From Buttiauxella agrestis (lineage in GTDB: Bacteria > Pseudomonadota > Gammaproteobacteria > Enterobacterales > Enterobacteriaceae): DNA of 64,000 nt. Made by a program: the position numbers and the translations under genes. Positions within the stretch are counted from its first letter, which is position 1; each line of letters starts with the position of its first letter. The notes beneath the pieces were generated by a model. It searched no databases. It was given only the letters and a program-made list of their open reading frames with translations, and was not told the DNA's origin. The stretch lies in contig NZ_UIGI01000001.1 in the NCBI RefSeq assembly GCF_900446255.1, positions 3,498,763-3,562,762 on the forward strand, given 5' to 3'. Positions 26,306 through 35,216 of this stretch are shown here, piece after piece.

Positions 26306-28993
26306 ATGTCTCAGGAACCGCTGCGCCCTAATCCGGATAAATTGCTGGAGCAGGTCAACCGCCCATCGCGCGGCAAGCTAAAGATTTTCTTCGGCGCGTG
26401 TGCAGGCGTGGGGAAAACTTACGCCATGCTTCAGGAAGCGCAGCGGCTGCGAGGACAAGGGTTAAATATCCTGATTGGCGTGGTAGAAACTCACGGCCGC
26501 CAGGAAACTGCCGCGCTGCTGAACGGGCTGAATATTCTGCCTGCAAAACGGATACACCACCGTGGGCGCTGGGTTCAGGAGTTTGATCTCGACGCGGCGC
26601 TGGCACGTAACCCGGCGCTGATCCTGATGGACGAACTGGCGCATAGCAATGCGCCCGGTTCGCGCCACCCTAAGCGTTGGCAAGATGTGGAAGAGTTGCT
26701 CGACGCCGGGATTGATGTGTTCACCACCGTCAACGTGCAGCATCTTGAAAGCCTGAACGATATTGTTGGTGGCGTGACGGGAATTCAGGTGCGCGAAACG
26801 GTACCCGACCCGATTTTTGACGCCGCCGATGAAATCGTGCTGGTCGATTTGCCGCCGGATGATTTGCGCCAGCGCCTGCACGAAGGGAAAGTGTATATCT
26901 CAGGCCAGGCCGAACGCGCCATCGAACACTTCTTCCGTAAAGGGAATTTGATTGCGCTGCGCGAACTGGCCCTGCGCCGCACCGCCGACCGCGTTGATGA
27001 TCAAATGCGTGCCTGGCGCGATAACCAGGGCGAAGAAAAAGTCTGGCACACGCGAGATGCCATTTTGCTGTGTATCGGCCACAGTTCCGGCAATGAAAAA
27101 CTGGTGCGCACCGCCGCGCGCCTGGCGGCAAAACTAGGCAGCGTCTGGCACGCCGTTTACGTCGAAACCCCGCAGCTTCACCGGTTACCTGAACATCAAC
27201 GTCGCGCGATTTTGGCCTCGCTTCGCCTCGCTCAAGAGTTGGGGGCTGAAACCACCACGCTTGCCGATCCGGCAGAAGATAAAGCGATTTTGCGCTACGC
27301 ACGCGAGCATAATCTCGGCAAGATTATTATTGGCAGACGCACAACACGACGCTTCTGGAACCGGGAATCCTTTGCCGATCGTTTAGCCCGCCGTGCGCCA
27401 GACCTTGATCTGGTGATTGTCGCCCTTGACGATAAACCCTCTGCTGTCTCTCCTTCGGCTCAAGACACCCGCAGTTTTAGCGAAAAATGGCGTGCGCAAT
27501 TGCGCGGATGTGGTGTCGCCGTCGCCCTTTGCGCGGTGACGACGTTTATCGCGAATCAATGGCTGATGGGTTTTGATGCCGCTAACCTGGTGATGCTTTA
27601 TTTGCTGGGTGTGGTGATTGTGGCGCTGTTTTATGGCCGCTGGCCGTCGGTTCTGGCGACAGTTATCAGCGTGCTGAGCTTCGATTTATTCTTTATTGCG
27701 CCTCACGGCACACTAGCGGTTTCTGATATCCAGTACCTGTTGACGTTCGCCGTTATGCTGACCGTTGGCCTGGTTATCGGGAATCTCACGGCGGGCGTGC
27801 GCTATCAGGCACGCATCGCCCGTTATCGCGAGCAGCGTACGCGCCATCTTTACGAGATGTCTAAAGCCCTTGCCGCAGAACGTACGCCGCAAGATATTGC
27901 CGCGACCAGCGAGCTATTTATCAAAAACAGTTTTCACGCCCGCGCCCAGCTTTTACTGCCTGACGAGAAGGGTGTGTTAGTGCGTGCCAATGGGCAGAGT
28001 GAACCGCAAAACTGGGACGAAGCGATTGCCCGCTGGAGCTTTGACAAAGGCCAGCCCGCAGGTGCTGGGACCGATACTTTACCCGGCGTGCCGTATCAAA
28101 TTCTGCCGCTGAAAACGCCGGAAAAAACACTCGGCTTGCTCATCGTCGAACCCAATAATTTACGCCAGTTGATGATTCCTGAGCAGCAGCGACTGCTGGA
28201 AACTTTCACTTTGCTGACGGCGACGGCGCTGGAAAGATTTTTGCTGACCGCAAGTGAAGAACAAGCCCGGCTTTCGAGCGAACGCGAGCAAATTCGTAAC
28301 TCACTGCTCGCCGCCCTTTCGCACGATTTGCGTACACCTCTAACAGTGTTATTTGGACAGGCGGAAATCCTGACTCTGGATCTGGCCTCTGAAGGCTCTA
28401 AACATGCGCCACAAGCCAACGATATACGCCAGCATGTGCTCAATACCACGCGTCTGGTCAACAATTTGCTGGATATGGCGCGGATTCAGTCCGGTGGATT
28501 TAATCTGCGCAAAGAGTGGTTAACGCTGGAAGAGGTGGTCGGCAGCGCGTTAAAAATGCTGGAGCCAGGGCTGGGTGGGCGACATATTGATTTGGACTTA
28601 CCGGATCCTCTGCTATTGATTCATGTTGATGGCCCGCTCTTTGAACGGGTGCTGATAAACCTGCTTGAGAATGCGGCAAAATACGCAGGCTACCAGGCCA
28701 AAATTGGCATTCGCGCGCAAGCTCTGGCTGATAAGCTGGACGTTGAAGTCTGGGACAGCGGGCCGGGTATTCCTGTTGGCCAGGAACAAAAGATTTTTGA
28801 TAAATTCTCCAGGGGTAACAAAGAGTCGGCAATCCCTGGCGTAGGTTTAGGGCTGGCAATTTGCCAGGCGATTGTTGAAGTCCACGACGGAAAAATTATT
28901 GCGGCTAATCGGGTGGAAGGCGGAGCCAGTTTTCATGTTATTTTACCCCTTCCCCCGCCGCCAGAACTTGCTGAGATGAATGAGACGCTGTGA
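26306..28993 (+). CDS. kdpD: Sensor histidine kinase KdpD
   Basis: KdpD senses K+ limitation and controls KdpE phosphorylation. The start at 26306 (MSQEPLRPNP) has AAGGA upstream and yields 895 residues; an in-frame codon at 26174 lies inside kdpC. The N-terminal KdpD domain has Walker A GACAGVGKT at residues 30-38, followed by a universal-stress-like domain. Four membrane helices lie at roughly 400-500, then a GAF domain. The H-box SHDLRTPL carries His673, with N-box and G-box (DSGPGIP, GVGLGLAIC) after it. It overlaps kdpE by four bases. Confidence 0.97.
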   Translation: MSQEPLRPNPDKLLEQVNRPSRGKLKIFFGACAGVGKTYAMLQEAQRLRGQGLNILIGVVETHGRQETAALLNGLNILPAKRIHHRGRWVQEFDLDAALARNPALILMDELAHSNAPGSRHPKRWQDVEELLDAGIDVFTTVNVQHLESLNDIVGGVTGIQVRETVPDPIFDAADEIVLVDLPPDDLRQRLHEGKVYISGQAERAIEHFFRKGNLIALRELALRRTADRVDDQMRAWRDNQGEEKVWHTRDAILLCIGHSSGNEKLVRTAARLAAKLGSVWHAVYVETPQLHRLPEHQRRAILASLRLAQELGAETTTLADPAEDKAILRYAREHNLGKIIIGRRTTRRFWNRESFADRLARRAPDLDLVIVALDDKPSAVSPSAQDTRSFSEKWRAQLRGCGVAVALCAVTTFIANQWLMGFDAANLVMLYLLGVVIVALFYGRWPSVLATVISVLSFDLFFIAPHGTLAVSDIQYLLTFAVMLTVGLVIGNLTAGVRYQARIARYREQRTRHLYEMSKALAAERTPQDIAATSELFIKNSFHARAQLLLPDEKGVLVRANGQSEPQNWDEAIARWSFDKGQPAGAGTDTLPGVPYQILPLKTPEKTLGLLIVEPNNLRQLMIPEQQRLLETFTLLTATALERFLLTASEEQARLSSEREQIRNSLLAALSHDLRTPLTVLFGQAEILTLDLASEGSKHAPQANDIRQHVLNTTRLVNNLLDMARIQSGGFNLRKEWLTLEEVVGSALKMLEPGLGGRHIDLDLPDPLLLIHVDGPLFERVLINLLENAAKYAGYQAKIGIRAQALADKLDVEVWDSGPGIPVGQEQKIFDKFSRGNKESAIPGVGLGLAICQAIVEVHDGKIIAANRVEGGASFHVILPLPPPPELAEMNETL

Positions 28994-29667
28994 TATCCGT
29001 TCTGATAGTTGAAGACGAAAAAGAGATCCGCCGTTTCTTGCGCACCGCGCTGGAGGCGGAATCGTTACGCGTCCACGAAGCCGAAACGCTGCAACGCGGT
29101 TTGCTTGAGGCCGCGACCCGCAAGCCTGATTTAGTGATTCTCGACCTCGGTTTGCCCGATGGCGATGGCATTGATTTTATCCGTGATTTCCGCCAGTGGA
29201 GCCAGACGCCGATTGTAGTGCTTTCCGCGCGTAGCGATGAGCAAGTAAAGATTGACGCGCTGGATGCCGGAGCCGATGACTATCTCAGCAAACCGTTTGG
29301 GATTGGCGAGCTGCAAGCGCGACTGCGTGTCGTCTTACGTCGCCATGCAAGCCTTGCGCAGCCCGATCCGGTTTATCAGTTTTCAAATATCAGCGTTGAT
29401 CTCGCCAACCGTCGCATTACCCGGGATGGTGCCGAAATCCACCTCACACCGATCGAGTTTCGCCTGCTTGCCACCCTGCTCAATAACCATGGAAAAGTGC
29501 TGACACAACGCCAGTTGCTCAATCAGGTTTGGGGGCCAAATGCCGTGGAACACAGCCACTATTTGCGCATTTATATGGGACATTTACGCCAGAAGCTGGA
29601 AAGCGATCCGGCGCGCCCGGCGCATCTGTTGACCGAAACCGGGATCGGTTATCGGTTTATGTTGTAG
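28990..29667 (+). CDS. kdpE: Response regulator KdpE
   Basis: KdpE activates kdpFABC when phosphorylated by KdpD. This 225-residue OmpR-family regulator begins with GTG overlapping the kdpD stop (GTGA). Acidic residues Glu8 and Asp9, phospho-acceptor Asp52 in LDLGLPDGDG and the KPFGIGEL lysine are present. The winged-helix domain ends in TETGIGYRFML. It is the last gene of the operon, with a terminator 13 bases after the stop. Confidence 0.97.
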   Translation: MISVLIVEDEKEIRRFLRTALEAESLRVHEAETLQRGLLEAATRKPDLVILDLGLPDGDGIDFIRDFRQWSQTPIVVLSARSDEQVKIDALDAGADDYLSKPFGIGELQARLRVVLRRHASLAQPDPVYQFSNISVDLANRRITRDGAEIHLTPIEFRLLATLLNNHGKVLTQRQLLNQVWGPNAVEHSHYLRIYMGHLRQKLESDPARPAHLLTETGIGYRFML

Positions 29668-29680
29668 ATTCTACAAACAA

Positions 29681-29704
29681 AAAAAGCGCCTTTCGGCGCC
29701 TTTT
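29681..29704. terminator. Bidirectional terminator between kdpE and pgm
   Basis: A short GC stem, AAGCGCC and GGCGCCTT with loop TTTC, is flanked by A residues on the left and TTTTC on the right. It can serve both the rightward kdp operon and the leftward seqA-pgm operon. Confidence 0.8.
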
Positions 29705-29716
29705 CAGTTCTACGAA

Positions 29717-31360
29717 TTACTTCGCGTTTTTCAGCACTTCGCTGACAATCTCTACCGCTTCTTTTTCAATTTGCAGACGGTGTTCTGCACCTAAGAAGCT
29801 TTCGCAATAGATTTTGTAGGCATCTTCAGTACCAGACGGACGGGCTGCAAACCAGCCGTTGTCGGTCATCACTTTCAAACCGCCAATGGATGCGCCGTTA
29901 CCCGGTGCTGCCGTTAAGCGTGCGGTAATCGGGTCGCCCGCGAGGGTGTTTGCACTCACCATTTCTGGTGAAAGTTTGGAAAGTGCGGCTTTTTGCGCGG
30001 AAGTCGCAGAAGCTTGCAGACGGTTATAACTTGGCGCACCAAAGCGCGCAGCCAGTTCGTCATAATGCTGCTGCGGGTTTTTGCCAGTTACGGCAGTAAT
30101 TTCTGCGGCCAGCAGGCACATGATGATGCCGTCTTTGTCGGTAGACCACGGTGTGCCGTCGAAACGCAGGAACGATGCCCCGGCGCTCTCTTCGCCGCCA
30201 AAACCAAAGCTGCCATCAAACAGACCATCAACAAACCATTTGAAACCAACCGGTACTTCTACCAGTTTACGGCCTAAATCGTTGACCACGCGGTCAATCA
30301 TTGCTGAAGAAACCAGCGTTTTACCGACCGCAACATCTTTGCCCCATTGTGGGCGATGCTGGAACAGGTAGTTAATCGCAACTGCAAGATAGTGGTTCGG
30401 GTTCATCAGGCCAGCAGGCGTGACGATACCGTGGCGGTCGTAATCCGGGTCGTTAGCAAATGCCAGATCGAATTTGTCACGCAGTGCCAGCAAACCCGCC
30501 ATTGCGCATTCGGAAGAGCAATCCATGCGGATAGCGCCATCTTTATCCAGATGCATAAAGCGGAAGGTTTGATCGACATGATCGTTAACAATCGTCAGAT
30601 CCAGATTGTAGTGTTTCGCGATGCGCTGCCAGTATTCGATACCGGAACCGCCGAGCGGATCAACACCCAATTTCAGACCCGATTTCTGGATGGCGGCCAT
30701 ATCAACGATATCCACCAGCCCTTCAATAAACGGCTGCACCAGATCTTGTTCTTGTACGTGACCGCTTGCCCAGGCTTTATCCAGAGAGATGCGTTTTACA
30801 TCTTTCAGACCCGCTGCCAACAATGCGTTGGCGCGATCTTCAACGACTTTAGTGACGTTGGTATCAGCTGGCCCACCATTTGGCGGATTGTATTTGATAC
30901 CACCATCATCCGGCGGGTTATGCGAAGGCGTGATGACGATGCCATCGGCCTGCGCGCCACCGTTTTTGTTATGCGTCAGAATTGCATGCGAGATGGCAGG
31001 CGTTGGCGTGTAGCCGTTTGCCTGCTGCACAATGACATCCACACCATTTGCAGCCAACACTTCGAGCACGGAGATAAACGCAGGTTCAGATAACGCGTGG
31101 GTATCTTTGCCAACGTAGCACGGCCCGGTAATGCCATTTTTTGCACGATCTTCAGCAATTGCCTGAGCAATCGCCAGAATGTGAGGTTCATTGAAACTAT
31201 GACGTGCCGCACTACCACGGTGGCCGGACGTTCCGAACTTCACCGCGTGTTCGCTATTCCCCACTTCAGGCTTCAGCACGTAATACTGGGCCGTCAGTTG
31301 GGCTACGTTAATCAAATCGCTCTGTTGTGCCGGTTGTCCTGCACGAGGGTGGTTAGCCAT
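29717..31360 (-). CDS. pgm: Phosphoglucomutase
   Basis: Pgm interconverts glucose-1-phosphate and glucose-6-phosphate, linking glycolysis to UDP-glucose and glycogen. The start at 31360 gives [16 protein letters not shown], as in E. coli, and a 547-residue product. The phosphoserine loop [11 protein letters not shown] places the catalytic serine at residue 146. The [10 protein letters not shown] motif is near residue 45 and the metal loop DPDYDRHG is in the middle. It lies 25 bases after seqA. The speF-potE genes found between kdp and pgm in E. coli are absent. Confidence 0.96.
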   Translation of the reverse strand: MANHPRAGQPAQQSDLINVAQLTAQYYVLKPEVGNSEHAVKFGTSGHRGSAARHSFNEPHILAIAQAIAEDRAKNGITGPCYVGKDTHALSEPAFISVLEVLAANGVDVIVQQANGYTPTPAISHAILTHNKNGGAQADGIVITPSHNPPDDGGIKYNPPNGGPADTNVTKVVEDRANALLAAGLKDVKRISLDKAWASGHVQEQDLVQPFIEGLVDIVDMAAIQKSGLKLGVDPLGGSGIEYWQRIAKHYNLDLTIVNDHVDQTFRFMHLDKDGAIRMDCSSECAMAGLLALRDKFDLAFANDPDYDRHGIVTPAGLMNPNHYLAVAINYLFQHRPQWGKDVAVGKTLVSSAMIDRVVNDLGRKLVEVPVGFKWFVDGLFDGSFGFGGEESAGASFLRFDGTPWSTDKDGIIMCLLAAEITAVTGKNPQQHYDELAARFGAPSYNRLQASATSAQKAALSKLSPEMVSANTLAGDPITARLTAAPGNGASIGGLKVMTDNGWFAARPSGTEDAYKIYCESFLGAEHRLQIEKEAVEIVSEVLKNAK

Positions 31361-31385
31361 TGGCCTTTCCTTCTGACGCGAGGTG

Positions 31386-31934
31386 TTAAATTGTGCCGCA
31401 AACCTTTTCAATCAATTCCGCCGGGAATTGCATTGATTGCATGATGTGTTCGATCATGCTGCATTTACGGCCTGTATTGGTATTGGTGATAACCCAGTAT
31501 GGCGTACCAGGAACATGCTTAGGTTTGGTCTGGTTGCCATTTTGCAGCAGCGTTTGCTCGTTACCTGCAAAGTAGACACGGGTGCGACCGTGCAGCGACT
31601 CGGTCGCTTCACCAAAAGCATGAGCATCTAAGGTATACAAAGTCGAAAGCACCATCATGAAACGGTTAACGGCTTTCTTTTGCTCCGCATATTCATCGGA
31701 CAGCAGCAATTCACGCACCGCACGAACACGATCGCGTGCTTTGTTTACGGGTTTGGCTTCCGGGGCAGGTGCGGCAGTTGCCGCCGTCTGGCCGGTCGTT
31801 GCAGGTGTAGCAGGAGTTTGACCGGCGGTAAATTTCAGCATGCGCCGTAAAATATCGGACGCGCTTTCACCAATGTGCTGCGTGTGGCTGGCAATATAGC
31901 GATAGAGCTCGTCATCAACTTCAATTGTTTTCAT
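31386..31934 (-). CDS. seqA: Negative modulator of replication initiation SeqA
   Basis: SeqA binds hemimethylated GATC sites and sequesters oriC after initiation. The product has 182 residues from the ATG at 31934 ([17 protein letters not shown]); the frame is open upstream but with no similarity to the family. The N-terminal oligomerisation helix is at residues 1-35. A variable Ala/Thr/Pro linker spans about 55-75. The C-terminal DNA-binding domain includes [12 protein letters not shown] and [10 protein letters not shown]. It is cotranscribed with pgm as in E. coli. Confidence 0.96.
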   Translation of the reverse strand: MKTIEVDDELYRYIASHTQHIGESASDILRRMLKFTAGQTPATPATTGQTAATAAPAPEAKPVNKARDRVRAVRELLLSDEYAEQKKAVNRFMMVLSTLYTLDAHAFGEATESLHGRTRVYFAGNEQTLLQNGNQTKPKHVPGTPYWVITNTNTGRKCSMIEHIMQSMQFPAELIEKVCGTI

Positions 31935-32135
31935 CTTAATCCAGTGCGATATCTTTTCTGAATACAAGTTGTTGGGATTATAAGGACAAATCCCAACCTC
32001 GGGTAGAGCCAAACTTTTGTCACGCCACAAAGTCAGACTAAACTGGAAATTTGCGGCACCGCAGTGGAAAGCCGACTGTGGCAGAATGCCGTTATGATAC
32101 CCTAACCTCACGAAGTAAAAAAAAAGAACTTTGCC

Positions 32136-32912
32136 ATGAAATTGAATGCTCGCCTGCAAACTGCGCAACAATTGACTAGTAATTCCCCCATCGTCCTTAT
32201 TCACGGTCTTTTTGGTAGCCTTGATAACCTCGGCGTACTGGCCCGCTCACTGGGGCAGGATCATCCGTTGCTGCAAATTGATCTCCGCAATCATGGGTTA
32301 TCGCCGCGTAGCGAAGAAATGAACTACTCTGCGATGGCGCAGGATGTTGTCGAAACGCTTGATGAATATGGCATTAAGAAAGCCATTATTATCGGCCATT
32401 CCATGGGCGGGAAAGTGGCAATGGCGTTAACCGCCGTCGCCCCAGAACGTATCGATAAATTGGTGCTGATTGATATCGCCCCGGTGGATTATCAAGTGCG
32501 CCGCCACGATGAGATTTTCGAAGCGATCAATGCAGTGAGCCGCGCAAACGTGAAAACTCGCCAGCAAGCCGCCGTGATTATGCGCGAGCATCTTAATGAA
32601 GAAGGCGTGATTCAGTTTTTGCTGAAATCCTTTTCTGACGGCGAATGGAAATTCAACGTGCCGGTGCTGTGGGAGCAATATGAGAATATTGTCGGATGGA
32701 AAAACATCCCTGCCTGGAACGAACCGGCGCTGTTTATTCGCGGGGGAGCATCTCCTTATGTTGACGAATCTCACCGCGAACAGCTGCTTTCGCAGTTCCC
32801 ACAGGCCCGTGCGCATGTGGTTGCCGGTGCTGGCCACTGGGTTCACGCCGAAAAACCTGATGCTGTTTTGCGCGCAATTCATCGTTTTATCGGTGAATCC
32901 GCAGCAAACTGA
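32136..32912 (+). CDS. ybfF: YbfF esterase, alpha/beta hydrolase
   Basis: A 258-residue esterase with the alpha/beta-hydrolase fold. The nucleophile is Ser89 in GHSMGG. HGLFGS near the N-terminus builds the oxyanion hole. The catalytic histidine is in GAGHWVHAE near residue 235. E. coli YbfF hydrolyses short acyl esters, including malonyl-CoA-type substrates in vitro. The gene is divergent from seqA across 201 bases of promoter DNA. Confidence 0.94.
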   Translation: MKLNARLQTAQQLTSNSPIVLIHGLFGSLDNLGVLARSLGQDHPLLQIDLRNHGLSPRSEEMNYSAMAQDVVETLDEYGIKKAIIIGHSMGGKVAMALTAVAPERIDKLVLIDIAPVDYQVRRHDEIFEAINAVSRANVKTRQQAAVIMREHLNEEGVIQFLLKSFSDGEWKFNVPVLWEQYENIVGWKNIPAWNEPALFIRGGASPYVDESHREQLLSQFPQARAHVVAGAGHWVHAEKPDAVLRAIHRFIGESAAN

Positions 32913-32926
32913 TTAAAAACAAACCG
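32907..32926 (+). promoter_or_regulatory. Degenerate LexA box upstream of ybfE
   Basis: The sequence aactgattaaaaacaaaccg is nearly the LexA site reported for E. coli ybfE, as I recall it. The left half CTG is intact but the right half CAG reads AAC. It overlaps the ybfF stop. Whether LexA still binds is uncertain. Confidence 0.3.
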
Positions 32927-33047
32927 ACTGGCCGCAAGTTGCGGCTAACGCGTTGGCGCGCAAGCCATGCTGATGTATGATTGCGCGCTAAATTGCGCCA
33001 GAGCACCCCGCTCAGTGCCACCTGAATTCCCTGTCAGTAGTCTAATC

Positions 33048-33329
33048 ATGGCAAAAGAACAAACGGACCGTACTACATTAGATCTGTTCGCGGACGAGCG
33101 TCGCCCGGGGCGACCAAAAACAAATCCGCTAACGCGTGATGAGCAATTGCGTATCAACAAACGCAATCAACTCAAGCGCGATAAGGTACGCGGCCTGAAG
33201 CGAGTGGAGCTAAAGCTCAATAATGACGCGGTAGATGCTCTCAACCAACTGGCTGAAGCGCGCAATATCAGCCGTAGCGAGCTGATTGAAGAGATACTAC
33301 TCGCGCAACTGAAGCAGCATCTCAGTTAG
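33048..33329 (+). CDS. ybfE: YbfE, small LexA-regulon protein with a ribbon-helix-helix motif
   Basis: The start at 33048 (MAKEQTDRTTLDLF) gives 93 residues, near the 97 of E. coli. The middle is very basic (RINKRNQLKRDKVRGLKR). The C-terminal half, VELKLNNDAVDALNQLAEAR followed by SRSELIEEIL, looks like a ribbon-helix-helix DNA-binding fold. In E. coli it belongs to the LexA regulon; its molecular role is not known. It precedes fldA. Confidence 0.93.
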   Translation: MAKEQTDRTTLDLFADERRPGRPKTNPLTRDEQLRINKRNQLKRDKVRGLKRVELKLNNDAVDALNQLAEARNISRSELIEEILLAQLKQHLS

Positions 33330-33480
33330 TTTTAGTGCTATGTCCTGGTATGCAATGTTGCAGTCTGTGCACACCGGGGCGATAGCAGTTTCCGCACCAC
33401 GAAGTGTTCTGCTATGATTGCCCTATCTGTGGCCAAATAGCAGCCACCATACCATTAAGTATCAAGAGGTTATTTTACTC

Positions 33481-34011
33481 ATGGCAATCGTAGGCATTTT
33501 TTTCGGCAGCGACACTGGTAACACCGAAAATATCGCGAAAATGATTCAAAAACAGCTCGGTAAAGAAGTTGCTGAGGTGCATGACATTGCTAAGAGCAGC
33601 AAAGAAGACCTGGAAGGCTTCGATATTCTGCTTCTCGGCATCCCAACGTGGTATTACGGTGAAGCACAATGCGACTGGGATGATTTCTTCCCGACGCTGG
33701 AAGAAGTTGATTTCAATGGCAAACTGGTTGCTCTGTTCGGCTGTGGCGACCAGGAAGATTACGCGGAATACTTCTGTGACGCGTTAGGCACTATCCGCGA
33801 CATCATTGAGCCACGCGGTGCAGCTATCGTCGGCCACTGGCCAACTGCGGGCTACCATTTCGAAGCCTCTAAAGGTCTGGCTGACGACGATCATTTTGTC
33901 GGTCTGGCTATCGACGAAGATCGTCAACCAGAACTGACGGCTGAACGCGTTCAGAAATGGGTCAAACAAGTTTCTGACGAGCTGAACCTGGCTGATATCA
34001 TCAACGCCTGA
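33481..34011 (+). CDS. fldA: Flavodoxin 1
   Basis: FldA is the essential FMN-binding electron carrier that supplies biotin synthase, MetH reactivation, anaerobic ribonucleotide reductase and IspG/IspH. The 176-residue length equals E. coli. The FMN phosphate loop GSDTGNTEN is at residues 9-17; the flavin-stacking aromatic loops PTWYYGEAQ and [11 protein letters not shown] are intact. The start at 33481 follows AAGAGG. It lies upstream of fur in the same orientation. Confidence 0.97.
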   Translation: MAIVGIFFGSDTGNTENIAKMIQKQLGKEVAEVHDIAKSSKEDLEGFDILLLGIPTWYYGEAQCDWDDFFPTLEEVDFNGKLVALFGCGDQEDYAEYFCDALGTIRDIIEPRGAAIVGHWPTAGYHFEASKGLADDDHFVGLAIDEDRQPELTAERVQKWVKQVSDELNLADIINA

Positions 34012-34018
34012 TGCCAGA

Positions 34019-34046
34019 TGTGACGCAACTATTGGGTTGCGTCACA
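34019..34046 (+). terminator. Strong hairpin downstream of fldA
   Basis: An 11-bp perfect stem (TGTGACGCAAC and GTTGCGTCACA) with a short loop lies 8 bases after fldA. There is no U-run after it, so it may stabilise the fldA 3' end and leave readthrough into fur, rather than terminate fully. Confidence 0.55.
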
Positions 34047-34197
34047 TTGATAGATATTATCGATTAAAATAATCGCTACAAATTTTTAACTTTTCAGTTT
34101 GTCCCTGTACAATGAACTCCTGATCAAAAAGCTAGCAAGGCAAACAAATCGCGACTCAGCCGCCATTTTTTAGCTTGATTATGCATAATACTTGCGG

Positions 34198-34226
34198 TTC
34201 CCATTTAGAAGTGGCAGTTCTATAAT
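34198..34226 (+). promoter_or_regulatory. Sigma-70 promoter of fur
   Basis: A perfect -10 box TATAAT (34221-34226) is preceded at 17 bp by TTCCCA (34198-34203). The flanking GGCAGTTCTATAATGAGACGC is the sequence I recall at the E. coli fur promoter. Transcription would start near 34232, giving a leader of about 60 bases. Confidence 0.65.
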
Positions 34227-34293
34227 GAGACGCATTCATCTTAACGCTCACCCTGAGTCCGAGCGAATCGTTAAGCAACAGGACAATTTCCGC

Positions 34294-34746
34294 ATGACTG
34301 ACAATAATACCGCATTAAAGAAGGCCGGCTTGAAAGTCACGCTTCCGCGATTAAAAATCCTTGAAGTGTTGCAAGGGCCGGTGAACCACCACGTCAGTGC
34401 GGAAGACCTCTATAAACGTCTGATTGATATGGGCGAAGAGATTGGTCTCGCCACCGTTTATCGTGTACTAAACCAGTTTGATGATGCAGGCATTGTGACT
34501 CGTCATAATTTCGAAGGCGGCAAATCCGTGTTCGAACTGACGCAGCAGCATCACCATGACCATCTGATCTGTCTGGATTGCGGCAAGGTTATTGAATTCA
34601 GTGATGATTCAATCGAAGCCCGCCAGCGCGAAATCGCATCACGTCATGGCATTCGTCTGACTAACCACAGCCTGTACCTTTACGGTCACTGCGCTGAAGG
34701 TGATTGCCGTACTGATGAAAACGCACACGAAATCAGCGAAAGGTAA
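34294..34746 (+). CDS. fur: Ferric uptake regulator Fur
   Basis: Fur is the Fe2+-dependent repressor of iron uptake genes. It has 150 residues from the ATG at 34294 (MTDNNTALKKAGLKVT). The winged-helix domain is at about 1-83 and the dimer and metal domain follow. HHHDH lies near residue 88. Zinc cysteines Cys93 and Cys96 are conserved, as are Cys133 and Cys138. The frame stays open upstream through an ATG at 34225, but that codon overlaps the -10 box and is unlikely to be used from this promoter. Confidence 0.97.
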   Translation: MTDNNTALKKAGLKVTLPRLKILEVLQGPVNHHVSAEDLYKRLIDMGEEIGLATVYRVLNQFDDAGIVTRHNFEGGKSVFELTQQHHHDHLICLDCGKVIEFSDDSIEARQREIASRHGIRLTNHSLYLYGHCAEGDCRTDENAHEISER

Positions 34747-34783
34747 TCCGTATATTCTGCCTTCTGATTCAGAAGCCAGGCAT

Positions 34784-34817
34784 AAAAAAACCGGTGAGGA
34801 AGCTCACCGGTTTTTTT
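34784..34817. terminator. Bidirectional terminator between fur and chiQ
   Basis: A stem ACCGGTGAG / CTCACCGGT is flanked by seven A on the left and seven T on the right. It can end both fur (rightward) and chiPQ (leftward). Confidence 0.9.
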
Positions 34818-34835
34818 ATTGCTTACGCGCAGCCA

Positions 34836-35168
34836 TTATTTGTTGTTAGCGCGAATCTCTTGCCAGATTTTGTCGCATTTGGCTTTTACCGCCTGGTCAT
34901 TACCCGTGCGGGTCGCCTGAATGCAGTTCTGGTAATCCAGGGTACGCACCGTTTCTTTCTTCGCGAAATCCTGATGCTCTTTTTCCTGACCTAAAACATT
35001 TAACACACTCTGGCAGGCCTGGATTTTATCCGGGTTGCCTTCTGCGGTGTTAATACAAGCGCTATACGCTTGTTTCAATTTAGTATCTTCCGGAGCCGTT
35101 TTAGGTTGTTGCTGCGCACACGCACTCAAACCTAACGCCATCACCGTAATCAGAACTAGCTTTTTCAT
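34836..35168 (-). CDS. chiQ: Chitosugar-induced lipoprotein ChiQ
   Basis: A 110-residue lipoprotein. The signal peptide ends in the lipobox LSAC with Cys17 as the lipidated residue. The mature part has four more cysteines (in YSACIN, QACQSV, QNCIQA and KCDKI) that may form two disulfides. It is downstream of chiP in the chiPQ operon, which is controlled by NagC and ChiX in E. coli. Its function is unknown, though it is expected in the outer membrane near ChiP. Confidence 0.93.
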   Translation of the reverse strand: MKKLVLITVMALGLSACAQQQPKTAPEDTKLKQAYSACINTAEGNPDKIQACQSVLNVLGQEKEHQDFAKKETVRTLDYQNCIQATRTGNDQAVKAKCDKIWQEIRANNK

Positions 35169-35216
35169 GTTTGATATCCTTAAGAAAACCGGGCGTGTTT
35201 AGCGCCCGGAATCACA

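Noticed and set aside
31935-32204. 90-residue N-terminal extension of SeqA
   Set aside because: It has no similarity to SeqA, runs through the promoter region shared with ybfF, and the ATG at 31934 matches the conserved [11 protein letters not shown] start.
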